From: an uncultured Blautia sp.
GTDB lineage: Bacteria > Bacillota > Clostridia > Lachnospirales > Lachnospiraceae
Assembly: GCA_937900135.1 (NCBI GenBank)
Contig: CALCDJ010000077.1
Coordinates: 1 to 64,000, forward strand
Direction of reading: 5' to 3'
DNA length: 64,000 nt
The translations under genes were made by a program, and so were the position numbers. The notes under the pieces were generated by a model. The model saw only the letters and a list, made by a program, of their open reading frames with translations, was not told where the DNA came from and did not search any database. Shown here piece after piece: positions 7,133-17,019 of the stretch. How positions within the stretch are numbered: the stretch's first letter is position 1; every line of letters begins with the position of its first letter.

Positions 7133-7855
7133 ATGATTACAGGGGGCTTACTTGGTACTTGGAATAACTTTGTACAATTTATGAGAGAGCTGAACCTTGT
7201 AACCGTGGCAGTTCGTTTGCTTTTGGCTATGGCGGTAGGAACAATTGTGGGTGCAGACCGTGGTATGAAGCGCAGGGTAGCCGGTGTTAAGACCCATACT
7301 ATTGTGTGTCTGGGAGCAACTATGGCTATGCTGACTGGAGAATTTATCCATCTTTATTCCAATGGCGCCGGTGTGGGAGACACGGCAAGACTTGGGGCTC
7401 AGGTCATAAGCGGCGTGGGCTTTTTGGGTGTGGGAACCATTGTGGTGACGGGGAATCGATTTGTTTCCGGTTTGACCACTGCAGCCAGTCTGTGGACCTG
7501 TTCCTGCATTGGTCTGGCTATTGGCTGTGGGTTTTACAGCGGAGCAATCTTGGGAACACTGGCAGTTATGATTGTATTACGCTATTTCAATGCGTTAGAT
7601 TATTATGTGGAAAACCATTCCAATGTATATGAAGTGTATATGGAATTTGAGTCGGAAGAACATTTGAGTGCAGCGATTCGCAATCTGAGAAATGACAAAA
7701 TTAAAGTAGCAAGTGTAAATGTATTGAAGAAGAAAACAAAGAGCCAGAATGTAATTGTACAGGCTTCCATTGAGACAGGGAAATGGATGGCGAAAAATAT
7801 GCTGTTCATCAAAATCGAAGAGCAGGAAGGACTTATCTCTGTGGAAGAATTGTAA
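7133..7855 (+). CDS. MgtC/SapB family membrane protein
   Basis: A 240-residue protein with four to five N-terminal transmembrane segments and a soluble C-terminal domain. The family signature is clear: AMAVGTIVGADRGMKRRVAGVKTHTIVCLGA, with GVGFLGVGTIVV and TAASLWTCSCIGLAIG following. MgtC-type proteins are linked to magnesium homeostasis and F-type ATPase modulation, though the Gram-positive members are mostly uncharacterised. The ATG at 7133 was chosen because AAAAGGAGG ends 9 nt upstream; an in-frame TTG at 7124 would overlap that site. Its position between gdpD' and glpK is probably co-transcription rather than pathway membership. Confidence 0.88.
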   Translation: MITGGLLGTWNNFVQFMRELNLVTVAVRLLLAMAVGTIVGADRGMKRRVAGVKTHTIVCLGATMAMLTGEFIHLYSNGAGVGDTARLGAQVISGVGFLGVGTIVVTGNRFVSGLTTAASLWTCSCIGLAIGCGFYSGAILGTLAVMIVLRYFNALDYYVENHSNVYEVYMEFESEEHLSAAIRNLRNDKIKVASVNVLKKKTKSQNVIVQASIETGKWMAKNMLFIKIEEQEGLISVEEL

Positions 7856-7876
7856 AGAAGCAGGCTTTTAAAATAA

Positions 7877-9397
<1,521 letters not shown>

Positions 9398-9429
9398 ATT
9401 TTATACAGATAACTGGATACGCACATGAC

Positions 9430-9456
9430 AAAAGCAGGGGTTTTTCCCCTGCTTTT
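9430..9456 (+). terminator. Rho-independent terminator after glpK
   Basis: AAAAGCAGGGG-TTTTT-CCCCTGCTTTT, an 11-bp perfect stem. Confidence 0.85.
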
Positions 9457-9527
9457 GCATGGAAAAACAGGGAAAGAAAAGGTCGAAAAAATTTCGATGA
9501 TTGTCGATGGGAATCCCTGTCATGGGG

Positions 9528-9555
9528 TTGCTTTCTTTTGATTATCTGCTATAAT
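9528..9555 (+). promoter_or_regulatory. Promoter of the flavoprotein-cmk-ispH-rpsA unit
   Basis: TTGCTT (9528-9533), 16-nt spacer, consensus TATAAT (9550-9555), 36 nt before the flavoprotein start. Confidence 0.6.
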
Positions 9556-9591
9556 AAGAACACTTGAAAACAAAAAAGAAAGGTATTTTTC

Positions 9592-10839
9592 ATGGCTAAG
9601 GTATTGATTGTGGGCGGAGGTGCCGCCGGAATGCTTGCCAGTGTTTATGCGGCAAGAAATGGCAATGAAGTCCATGTATTAGAAAAAAATGAAAAATTAG
9701 GAAAGAAATTATATATTACAGGGAAAGGCCGTTGCAATGTGACAAACGCCTGCGAAACAGAAGAACTGTTTCCGGCAGTGATGACCAATTCCAAGTTCTT
9801 ATACAGCGCATTTTATTCCTATGGAAGTCAGGATATCATGGACTTTCTGGAAGAGGCCGACGTTCCGTTAAAGATAGAACGGGGAAACCGGGTGTTTCCC
9901 GTATCCGATCATTCCTCGGATGTTATTCGGGGAATTCAGTCTCAGATGAAAAAAGCCGGGGTGCAGATTCATCTTCATACAGAAGTGAAGCGTCTTGTGA
10001 CCAGAGAGGGTGTTTTGACAGGAGTGGAGCTTACCGATGGAACGAGCATGGAAGCAGATGATGTAATCGTAGCCACCGGCGGTCTTTCTTATCCCACCAC
10101 AGGTTCCACCGGGGATGGCTACCGCTTTGCAGCGGATACCGGCCATAAGGTGGTAGAACAGAAACCATCGCTGGTGCCTCTTATTGTGGAAGAGGAATAT
10201 ATCAGGAAGCTCCAGGGGCTTTCTCTGAAAAATGTGAGACTCACCATAAAAAAAGAAAAAAAAGTTCTGTATCAGGATTTTGGTGAGATGATGTTTACAC
10301 ATTTTGGAATTACCGGACCTTTGGTGTTGTCTGCCAGTGCAAAAATCGGAAAACAACTGGAAAAAGGAGCGCTTACGGCTTTTCTGGATCTGAAACCGGC
10401 GCTTACACCGGAACAGCTGGATGCCAGAATTTTAAGAGAATTCCAGGGAAATCAGAACAAACAGTTTAAAAATGTAATTCACGTGTTGTTTCCTTCTTCC
10501 CTGACTCCTGTTATACTGGAGCAGGGAGGAATTCCACCGGAAAAACTCATCCATGAGATTTCAAAAGAGGAGCGCAGAAATTTTGGAGAACTGGTAAAGG
10601 CCTTTCCTTTTACCATTACCGGTATGGGTTCCTTTAAGGAAGCGGTAATTACCAGAGGCGGAGTTTCTGTAAAAGAGATCAATCCTGGAACCATGGAGTC
10701 CAAACGCATGGCCCATCTTTATTTTATTGGTGAGGTGCTGGATCTGGATGCGGTAACAGGAGGATATAATCTTCAGATTGCCTGGTCAACTGCCTATGCG
10801 GCGGGAACCGCCGTAGGGAACAGGGAAACAGAGGTATAA
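9592..10839 (+). CDS. HI0933/YhiN-family FAD-dependent oxidoreductase
   Basis: A 415-residue flavoprotein of the HI0933/BaiN family. The dinucleotide-binding motif VGGGAAGMLASVYAARNG is at the N-terminus, followed by LEKNEKLGKKLYITGKGRCN, typical of the family; VATGGLSYPTTGSTGDGY is the second FAD-contact segment, and the C-terminus has GEVLDLDAVTGGYNLQIAWSTAY. Physiological reactions are largely unknown, although some clostridial members take part in bile acid 7-dehydroxylation as proposed flavin reductases. It is the first gene before cmk, ispH and rpsA, a common clostridial order. Confidence 0.88.
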   Translation: MAKVLIVGGGAAGMLASVYAARNGNEVHVLEKNEKLGKKLYITGKGRCNVTNACETEELFPAVMTNSKFLYSAFYSYGSQDIMDFLEEADVPLKIERGNRVFPVSDHSSDVIRGIQSQMKKAGVQIHLHTEVKRLVTREGVLTGVELTDGTSMEADDVIVATGGLSYPTTGSTGDGYRFAADTGHKVVEQKPSLVPLIVEEEYIRKLQGLSLKNVRLTIKKEKKVLYQDFGEMMFTHFGITGPLVLSASAKIGKQLEKGALTAFLDLKPALTPEQLDARILREFQGNQNKQFKNVIHVLFPSSLTPVILEQGGIPPEKLIHEISKEERRNFGELVKAFPFTITGMGSFKEAVITRGGVSVKEINPGTMESKRMAHLYFIGEVLDLDAVTGGYNLQIAWSTAYAAGTAVGNRETEV

Positions 10840-10855
10840 AAAAGGAGGAGGAAAC

Positions 10856-11527
10856 ATGGTTTGTAATATTGCCATTGACGGACCTGCCGGCGCAGGAAAA
10901 AGTACCATTGCAAGAAAGGTAGCCGGGGAACTGTCTTTTATCTATGTGGATACAGGCGCTATGTATCGCGCTATGGCCCTTTATCTTCTGCGCCAGAAGG
11001 TGAACGGAGAAGATGAAAATGAGGTGGCCAGAGTGTGTCAGGAGCCGGATATTTCTATTACCTATGAGCATGGAGAACAGGTGGTTCTTCTCAACGGTGA
11101 GAATGTAAACAGCCTGCTTCGGACAGAAGAAGTGGGGAATATGGCTTCTTTAAGTTCTGCTAATCCAAGAGTGAGAGAACAGCTTCTTAAATTGCAGAGA
11201 GGCCTTGCAAAAGCCAATAATGTGGTGATGGATGGACGAGACATTGGAACGACCATTCTTCCCGACGCGCAGGTGAAGATTTTTCTGACTGCAAGTTCTG
11301 CGACACGTGCAAAACGCCGCTATCTGGAATTAAGCGAAAAAGGAATTTCCTGCCAGCTGGAAGAGATCCAGAAGGATATTGAAGACCGGGATGCCCGTGA
11401 CATGAATCGCGCCGTTTCCCCTCTTCGTCAGGCAGAGGATGCAGTTCTTGTGGATTCCTCGGAAATGACCATCCCAGAGGTGGTAAAGGCCATATTACAG
11501 ATATACGAAAATAAGGTTGTAAAATAA
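10856..11527 (+). CDS. cmk: (d)CMP kinase
   Basis: A 223-residue cytidylate kinase that converts CMP or dCMP to the diphosphate. The Walker A loop IDGPAGAGKST begins at residue 6, VDTGAMYRAMALY follows in the nucleotide-binding region, and VVMDGRDIGTTILPDA plus the lid arginines of KRRYLEL and IEDRDARDMNRAVSPL are present. Length is normal. The gene follows the flavoprotein by 16 nt with AGGAGG, and precedes ispH by 21 nt, so the cluster is an operon. Confidence 0.96.
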   Translation: MVCNIAIDGPAGAGKSTIARKVAGELSFIYVDTGAMYRAMALYLLRQKVNGEDENEVARVCQEPDISITYEHGEQVVLLNGENVNSLLRTEEVGNMASLSSANPRVREQLLKLQRGLAKANNVVMDGRDIGTTILPDAQVKIFLTASSATRAKRRYLELSEKGISCQLEEIQKDIEDRDARDMNRAVSPLRQAEDAVLVDSSEMTIPEVVKAILQIYENKVVK

Positions 11528-11548
11528 TACGGGTCTGGAGAGTAAATT

Positions 11549-12415
11549 ATGGAAATTAAGGTTGCGAAAACAGCAGGATTCTGTTTTGGCGTACAGAGAG
11601 CCATGGATCAGGTTTACGATCAGATCAGGCAGGGAGCTTCTCCCATATACACATTAGGTCCCATTATTCATAACGAAGAAGTGGTACGGGAACTGGAAGA
11701 ACAGGGAGTCAGGGTGATTGAGGAGGAAGACCTCTCTCGCCTTAAAGAAGGAACTGTTGTGATCCGTTCTCATGGTGTGGGACGGGAAATCTACGAAAAA
11801 ATTGAGAAACAAGGGTTATCCTGTGTGGATGTTACCTGTCCTTTTGTTCTTAAGATCCACCGGATCGTGGAGCGGGAGAGCAGGAAAGGAACCCATGTGA
11901 TCATTATCGGAGATCCGACCCATCCGGAAGTGCAGGGAATCTGTGGATGGTGTGAAGGTCTCTATACGGTACTTCAAAGCCGAAAGGAAGCCCTGGATTT
12001 CTTGCCGGGGGAGAATCAAAGTTTTTGTATTGTGTCACAAACGACATTTAATTACAATAAATTTAAAGAATTAGTTGAAATTCTCGGCAAAAAGAGGTAT
12101 TATAATAATGTTTTAATAAGTATAGATGTTTTAAACACTATTTGTAATGCTACCGAAGAACGGCAGAGAGAAGCAAGAAACATAGCCGGAGAGGTAGACA
12201 CTATGCTGGTTGTAGGAGGCCGGCACAGTTCCAATACTCAAAAGCTGTTTGAAATATGTAAAAAGGAATGTGAAAATACTTACTATATACAAACACCTGT
12301 AGACTTGGATTCTGAAATGTTCCAATGCAGTAGTTGTGTAGGTATTACAGCAGGGGCGTCCACCCCAAAGAAAATTATTGAGGAGGTTCAAGAACATGTC
12401 AGAATTAAGTTTTGA
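11549..12415 (+). CDS. ispH: 4-hydroxy-3-methylbut-2-enyl diphosphate reductase IspH
   Basis: A 288-residue Fe-S enzyme for the last step of the MEP isoprenoid pathway, producing IPP and DMAPP. The cluster cysteines are visible in AGFCFGVQRA (Cys13 region), VTCPFV and the C-terminal FQCSSCVGITAGAST; GPIIHNEEVV and IRSHGVG supply active-site histidines. In many clostridia IspH is fused to ribosomal protein S1. Here the genes are separate: ispH ends in TGA at 12415 while rpsA starts at 12396 in another frame. The part between about 12030 and 12320 is more AT-rich than its surroundings and includes a promoter-like sequence. Confidence 0.95.
   Translation: MEIKVAKTAGFCFGVQRAMDQVYDQIRQGASPIYTLGPIIHNEEVVRELEEQGVRVIEEEDLSRLKEGTVVIRSHGVGREIYEKIEKQGLSCVDVTCPFVLKIHRIVERESRKGTHVIIIGDPTHPEVQGICGWCEGLYTVLQSRKEALDFLPGENQSFCIVSQTTFNYNKFKELVEILGKKRYYNNVLISIDVLNTICNATEERQREARNIAGEVDTMLVVGGRHSSNTQKLFEICKKECENTYYIQTPVDLDSEMFQCSSCVGITAGASTPKKIIEEVQEHVRIKF
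12075..12103 (+). promoter_or_regulatory. Possible internal promoter for rpsA inside ispH
   Basis: TTGAAA (12075-12080), a 17-nt spacer ending AAAAAGAGG, and TATTAT/TATAAT from 12098, about 290 nt before rpsA. The same AAAAAGAGG block abuts three other -10 boxes in this window. Confidence 0.5.
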
Positions 12416-13490
12416 ACAGATGCTGGAAGGTTCCGTAAAAACTATCAGAAATGGAGAGATCGTACAGGGTACTGTCATCGATGTAAAAGAAGATGAAATC
12501 ATCCTGAATATCGGCTATAAAGCAGACGGTATTATCACGAAGAGCGAATACTCTAATGATGCCTCTGTGGTACTTGCAGACGTTGTACATCCTGGCGATA
12601 CCATGGAAGCTAAGGTCCTGAAGGTAAACGACGGAGAAGGTCAGGTAATCTTAACTTATAAGAGACTGGCTGCAGAAAAAGGCAACAAACGTCTGGAAGA
12701 AGCATTTGAAACACAGGAAGTATTAAAGGCTCCTGTAACACAGGTGCTGGACGGCGGTTTATGTGTCAACGTAGAGGAAGCAAGAGTATTCATTCCTGCA
12801 AGCCTGGTATCCGACACATACGAAAAAGACCTGTCCAAATATGCAGATCAGGAAATTGAATTTGTTATCACAGAATTTAACCCAAGAAGACGCCGTATCA
12901 TCGGTAACCGCAAGCAGCTTCTTCTGGCTGAGAAGGCTGAGAAGCAGAAAGAATTAATGGAGAGAATCCATGCTGGCGATACAGTAACAGGTGTTGTGAA
13001 GAATGTAACAGATTTTGGTGCATTCATCGATCTTGGAGGGGCAGATGGTCTTCTTCATATTTCCGAAATGTCCTGGGGCAGAGTAGAAAATCCGAAGAAA
13101 GTCTTCAACGTAGGCGATGAAGTAAAGGTTCTCATCAAAGAGATCAACGGAGACAAGATTGCTCTTTCTCTGAAATTCCCGGAAGAGAATCCATGGCTTA
13201 CAGCAGCAGAGAAATTTGCAGTTGGCAATGTGGTATCCGGTAAGGTTGCACGTATGACAGACTTTGGCGCATTTGTAGAACTGGCTCCTGGTGTAGATGC
13301 ACTTCTTCATGTATCTCAGATTTCCAGAGAGCACGTTGCAAAACCTGCAGATGTACTTGCAATTGGACAGGAAATCGAAGCAAAGGTTGTTGACTTCAAT
13401 GGCGAAGACAAGAAGATTAGCCTGAGCATGAAAGCATTAGAGCCTATTGCTGCAACAGAAGAAGCAGAAGAAGCTCCTGTAGAAGAATAA
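12396..13490 (+). CDS. rpsA: Ribosomal protein S1 family RNA-binding protein
   Basis: A 364-residue protein made of four S1 (OB-fold) domains, roughly at residues 17-85, 100-165, 183-253 and 268-340. GDTVTGVVKNVTDFGAFIDL and GNVVSGKVARMTDFGAFVEL begin the last two, which resemble each other most. It binds single-stranded mRNA and helps translation initiation; the four-domain form is typical of Firmicutes. Start at 12396 is set by GAGGAGG 13 nt upstream inside the ispH 3' end; the overlap is 20 nt in a different frame. The C-terminus is a short acidic tail rich in Glu and Ala. Followed by a strong bidirectional terminator. Confidence 0.92.
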   Translation: MSELSFEQMLEGSVKTIRNGEIVQGTVIDVKEDEIILNIGYKADGIITKSEYSNDASVVLADVVHPGDTMEAKVLKVNDGEGQVILTYKRLAAEKGNKRLEEAFETQEVLKAPVTQVLDGGLCVNVEEARVFIPASLVSDTYEKDLSKYADQEIEFVITEFNPRRRRIIGNRKQLLLAEKAEKQKELMERIHAGDTVTGVVKNVTDFGAFIDLGGADGLLHISEMSWGRVENPKKVFNVGDEVKVLIKEINGDKIALSLKFPEENPWLTAAEKFAVGNVVSGKVARMTDFGAFVELAPGVDALLHVSQISREHVAKPADVLAIGQEIEAKVVDFNGEDKKISLSMKALEPIAATEEAEEAPVEE

Positions 13491-13508
13491 TCACAGAATG
13501 ATATAAAA

Positions 13509-13556
13509 CCATACAAAAAAGGATACTGCCGTAGGGCGGTATCCTTTTTTGTATGG
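13509..13556. terminator. Bidirectional terminator between rpsA and yprB
   Basis: A 22-bp stem (13509-13530 with 13535-13556 region) has one U-G pair and a 4-nt loop, flanked by A and T runs so that it can terminate from both sides. It separates the converging rpsA and yprB genes. Confidence 0.9.
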
Positions 13557-13566
13557 TTAGTAAAAG

Positions 13567-14592
13567 CTACATTTTTTTCAGAGTTTTTAAAAGCTGAGGA
13601 AGAGAGTGGGAGAAGTAATGCATCTGCTGTTCCGGGGAGGAAAGAAAACCTTCTGTACAGGAAAACCAGGTATAACAGGTTTCCGGCCGGGCCGGGCGTT
13701 TCTGCTCTCTGGAAAGCCCTGTGGCCAGAGCTTTGGGAAGTGCCGTATCTTCTCCGGGAAGATAAACGTAGTCTTTGTAGTTGCTGTAATACTGCTTCAA
13801 ACGTCCATTAACTGTGGGAATCAGAAGGCGGGCCTCCTTTTCACTGACAGAAATATAAAAATTTTCGTTTCCATTGGAAACAGGAAAAGGAAGAGCTGCG
13901 GGAAGGAGAAGAACGGCCATCAGATGATCATCCCTTAACTGGGGATGGGAGGGCGTGTAATTTCCTTCATAAAGGGCGGTAAGGGTCAGGAGGGGAAGCA
14001 AATACCCCAGACCTAGTACATCTTCCAGATTATGTCCCAGAAGAATGTCTTTTAAATGGGAATCCCGTGTTTTGGTGTAGGTCAGATACTGGCGGATGCA
14101 TTCCTTGCCATCAGAAAACAGCCTGGGAGGAACTTTCAGAAGAACTTCCAGATCTGCCTGCTTCATGCGGGGGAGCTTCAGCAGAGGCTGGCAGATTTTC
14201 AGTCTTTGATAAAGATCCATGGATTCCAGTTCCTCAAAAGGAGAGGGCAGTCCATATAAGGCATAGCGGGCTTCCAGATAAGGCTGGTCAAACCGGTCGC
14301 CATTGTACTGGATGGTACAGGTGTAATTTTTCAGAAATTCGGAAAAAGCACAGAGAAGTTCTTTTTCTTCTGACTCGTCACTGGCCATCCACTGAAAAAG
14401 CTGCCAGGAATTTTCTTCATAGACAGCAGCACCGATGAGATAGAGAAAAGTGGAATTTCGTGATAGTCCGGTGGTTTCAATATCATAAAAAACAGGACGA
14501 AAATCCGGTGTTTTTAAAGCTGGAATAGACAAAAATTTAACGGTCTCAAAGTCTGGAAACCCTTGTAAAATAGGCATTTTTTTAACAATCAT
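13567..14592 (-). CDS. YprB-like RNase H-fold exonuclease domain protein
   Basis: A 341-residue protein with a DEDD-type exonuclease fold. Visible catalytic-type motifs are YDIETTGLSRN (around residues 38-48) and YNGDRFDQPYLEARY, with a later HNLEDVLGLGYLLPLL segment. The family (YprB in Bacillus) is predicted to degrade nucleic acids from the 3' end, but its cellular substrate is not established. The gene is convergent with rpsA and shares its terminator. Two in-frame ATGs exist at the start (14592 and 14577); the upstream one is kept because AGGAAAGGA precedes it. Confidence 0.8.
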   Translation of the reverse strand: MIVKKMPILQGFPDFETVKFLSIPALKTPDFRPVFYDIETTGLSRNSTFLYLIGAAVYEENSWQLFQWMASDESEEKELLCAFSEFLKNYTCTIQYNGDRFDQPYLEARYALYGLPSPFEELESMDLYQRLKICQPLLKLPRMKQADLEVLLKVPPRLFSDGKECIRQYLTYTKTRDSHLKDILLGHNLEDVLGLGYLLPLLTLTALYEGNYTPSHPQLRDDHLMAVLLLPAALPFPVSNGNENFYISVSEKEARLLIPTVNGRLKQYYSNYKDYVYLPGEDTALPKALATGLSREQKRPARPETCYTWFSCTEGFLSSPEQQMHYFSHSLPQLLKTLKKM

Positions 14593-14667
14593 GTGAAATT
14601 TTTTCCTTTCCTGGATTGTATCTAATTATACACAAATTTTTTAGAATTGGGTAGTGAATTTTTTCCT

Positions 14668-14682
14668 AAAAAGAGGTATAGT
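14668..14682 (+). promoter_or_regulatory. AAAAAGAGG-TATAGT promoter-like element
   Basis: AAAAAGAGG (14668-14676) directly precedes TATAGT (14677-14682), about 92 nt upstream of the next gene. No good -35 box is seen; support comes from recurrence of the same arrangement at 12089, 29044 and 32041. Confidence 0.4.
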
Positions 14683-14773
14683 ATTAACATAGATTTCAAT
14701 TCTGTTTGTGTGCAGAAATCATACTGTAATCCAGAAGCGAAATCAAGAATCTGACAGAAAAGGGTGAAGACTT

Positions 14774-15637
14774 ATGTGGGAAATCTGCATTCTGGGAGAA
14801 GATGTTTACCATATTTTGAACTGGTTTATTCTGTACAGCTTTCTGGGATGGGTTTGGGAAACAGGTTATGTTTCCATCCGAAAAGGGAAGTTTGTAAACC
14901 GTGGTTTTATCAACGGACCGTTTTGCACCATATATGGATTTGGGGCCGTTGCTGTTTACCTGATCCTGAAATCAGTGGAACAGAATCTTTTCTTTCTCTA
15001 TGTAGGCGGTGTGGTTGTTGCCACTGCACTGGAATATGTAACAGCAGTTCTGATGGAAAGTATTTTTCATACTTCCTGGTGGGACTACAGTGATCAGAAA
15101 TTTAATTTTCAGGGAAGAATCTGCCTGGGAGTATCCCTGGGCTGGGGTGTATTTGCCGTAGCTTTGTTCCGGATCATTCATCCTGTGGTGAGTTCCCTGG
15201 TTTCCCTGTACCCGTCCTGGGTGGGAAAAACAGGTGTGGTGATGTTTCTGGGAAGCTATGTGATAGACTTTGCTTATTCTGCAGCAGCAGCCTTTCATCT
15301 TCATGAACGGATTCCAGCCTGGGAGCAGATGCTGGATGAACTTCAGAGTGAATTCCTTCTGAATGCCAGTGAAAAAATGAGAATTTGGGCAGAGTCCAGA
15401 GGGGTGACCAGAGATCATCTGAAAAATCGTCTGGAAGACATTGAACTAATCAAAGAAATGGATGCCAAGCGTATTGCAGTAAGGGCCGAGCTTTCCAGAG
15501 AGCTGGAGCTTCGTAAAGAAGCAGTTTCCAAGCGTTTCGGGCACAACATTCATCGTTTTGTGCGGTCTTATCCCAATCTGAACCGTGGCTACCGCATCCA
15601 TAAAGAAAGAAAAAACAAAAAGCATTCCAACGAATAA
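14774..15637 (+). CDS. PF06541-family membrane protein (putative ABC transporter permease)
   Basis: A 287-residue protein with about five N-terminal transmembrane segments. The segment FLGWVWETGYVSIRKGKFVNRGFINGPFCTIYG, read here as FLGWVWETGY followed by NRGFINGPFC, is the family signature; SWWDYSDQKFNFQGRICLG is also typical. The C-terminal 100 residues are soluble, charged and probably helical. The family is annotated as putative ABC transporter permease (CmpB-like), but no ATPase partner is adjacent and the function is unknown. It precedes the rnf operon by 51 nt with no clear terminator, so read-through into rnfC is possible. Confidence 0.75.
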   Translation: MWEICILGEDVYHILNWFILYSFLGWVWETGYVSIRKGKFVNRGFINGPFCTIYGFGAVAVYLILKSVEQNLFFLYVGGVVVATALEYVTAVLMESIFHTSWWDYSDQKFNFQGRICLGVSLGWGVFAVALFRIIHPVVSSLVSLYPSWVGKTGVVMFLGSYVIDFAYSAAAAFHLHERIPAWEQMLDELQSEFLLNASEKMRIWAESRGVTRDHLKNRLEDIELIKEMDAKRIAVRAELSRELELRKEAVSKRFGHNIHRFVRSYPNLNRGYRIHKERKNKKHSNE

Positions 15638-15688
15638 ACAGGTACAAACAGCCTTTCGGGGCTTTGGATAAAGGAGGGAAACATATAT

Positions 15689-17005
15689 ATGGGACTTTTA
15701 ACCTTTAAGGGTGGCATTCATCCTTATGACGGCAAGGAATTGTCCAAGAATTGTCCAATTGAAAAATATCTTCCGAAGGGGGAGATGGTGTACCCGCTTT
15801 CACAGCACATTGGGGCGCCGGCCGTTCCTGTGGTAGAGAAGGGAGATCGTGTTCTTGCCGGACAGAAGATTGCAGAGGCAGGAGGCTTTGTTTCGTCACC
15901 GATCCATGCATCGGTATCCGGAACGGTGAAGGGAATCGAACCTCGTCTGACTGCCACTGGCACCATGGTGAAATCCATCATCATTGAGAATGACCAGCAG
16001 TATGAGGAAACAGAATTTACGCCGGCAGCTCTGGAAACGCTTACGCCGGAAGAAATCCTGAAGCGTATTCAGGAAGGCGGTGTAGTGGGTATGGGCGGCG
16101 CAGGGTTTCCTACCCATGTGAAGCTTGCTCCCAAGGAGCCGGAAAAGATCGAATATGTGCTGGTAAACGGCGCAGAATGTGAACCCTATCTTACCAGTGA
16201 TTACCGCAGAATGATAGAAGAACCGGAGAAACTGGTGGAAGGGCTTCGTGTCATGCTGACTCTCTTTCCAAATGCAAAAGGTTACATATGTATCGAAGAC
16301 AACAAGCCAGACTGTATTGAGAAGCTGAACAAGCTTGTAAAGGACATTCCACGAATGGAAGTGAAGGAGCTGCTGACCAAGTATCCCCAGGGCGGTGAAC
16401 GCAGCCTGATTTATGCGGCTACCGGACGGGAAATCAATTCTTCTATGCTTCCTGCGGATGTGGGCTGTGTGGTTGACAATGTGGATACGGTAGTGGCCAT
16501 TTACAAGGCCGTACTTTTGGGTCGTCCGGTTATGCGCCGTGTGGTTACAGTTACCGGAGATGCCATAAAAACCTGCAGAAATTTCAATGTGCTTCTGGGA
16601 ACCAATATGGAGGAACTGATTCAGGCAGCGGGAGGTTTTACCGGTGAACCGGAAAAAGTAATCTCCGGCGGACCTATGATGGGCTTTTCCATGTACGATC
16701 TGAAGGTTCCATGTATAAAAACCACCTCGGCTTTCCTTTCCCTGAAAAAGGACCCGGTGGCAGAGGCTGTACAGACCGCGTGTATCAACTGCGGCCGGTG
16801 TGTCAGTGTCTGTCCCGGTCATGTTCTGCCGGCGCGTCTGGCTACATTTGCAGAACATGGAGATATGGAAAACTTCCAGAAGTTTGACGGAATGGAATGC
16901 TGCGAATGTGGATGCTGCAGTTATATCTGTCCGGCGAAGCGACCTTTGACACAGAGTATCAAGTCCATGCGTAAGATGGTGCTTGCCGCACGAAAGAAAA
17001 AATAA
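15689..17005 (+). CDS. rnfC: Rnf complex subunit RnfC
   Basis: A 438-residue peripheral subunit that oxidises or reduces NAD in the Rnf complex. The NADH/FMN-binding motif GVVGMGGAGFPTHVK lies near residue 130. Two 4Fe-4S clusters are coordinated by CINCGRCVSVCP and CCECGCCSYICP near the C-terminus. Rnf couples ferredoxin oxidation with NAD reduction to Na+ or H+ export. First gene of the order C-D-G-E-A-B, the usual clostridial arrangement. The start follows AAAGGAGGG. The C-terminus is shorter than in proteobacterial RnfC and lacks the repetitive tail. Confidence 0.97.
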   Translation: MGLLTFKGGIHPYDGKELSKNCPIEKYLPKGEMVYPLSQHIGAPAVPVVEKGDRVLAGQKIAEAGGFVSSPIHASVSGTVKGIEPRLTATGTMVKSIIIENDQQYEETEFTPAALETLTPEEILKRIQEGGVVGMGGAGFPTHVKLAPKEPEKIEYVLVNGAECEPYLTSDYRRMIEEPEKLVEGLRVMLTLFPNAKGYICIEDNKPDCIEKLNKLVKDIPRMEVKELLTKYPQGGERSLIYAATGREINSSMLPADVGCVVDNVDTVVAIYKAVLLGRPVMRRVVTVTGDAIKTCRNFNVLLGTNMEELIQAAGGFTGEPEKVISGGPMMGFSMYDLKVPCIKTTSAFLSLKKDPVAEAVQTACINCGRCVSVCPGHVLPARLATFAEHGDMENFQKFDGMECCECGCCSYICPAKRPLTQSIKSMRKMVLAARKKK

Positions 17006-17019
17006 GGGGGATATGGAAA

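Noticed and set aside
12378..12415. Programmed frameshift joining ispH and rpsA
   Set aside because: No slippery sequence is seen in the overlap and rpsA has a strong GAGGAGG before its own ATG.
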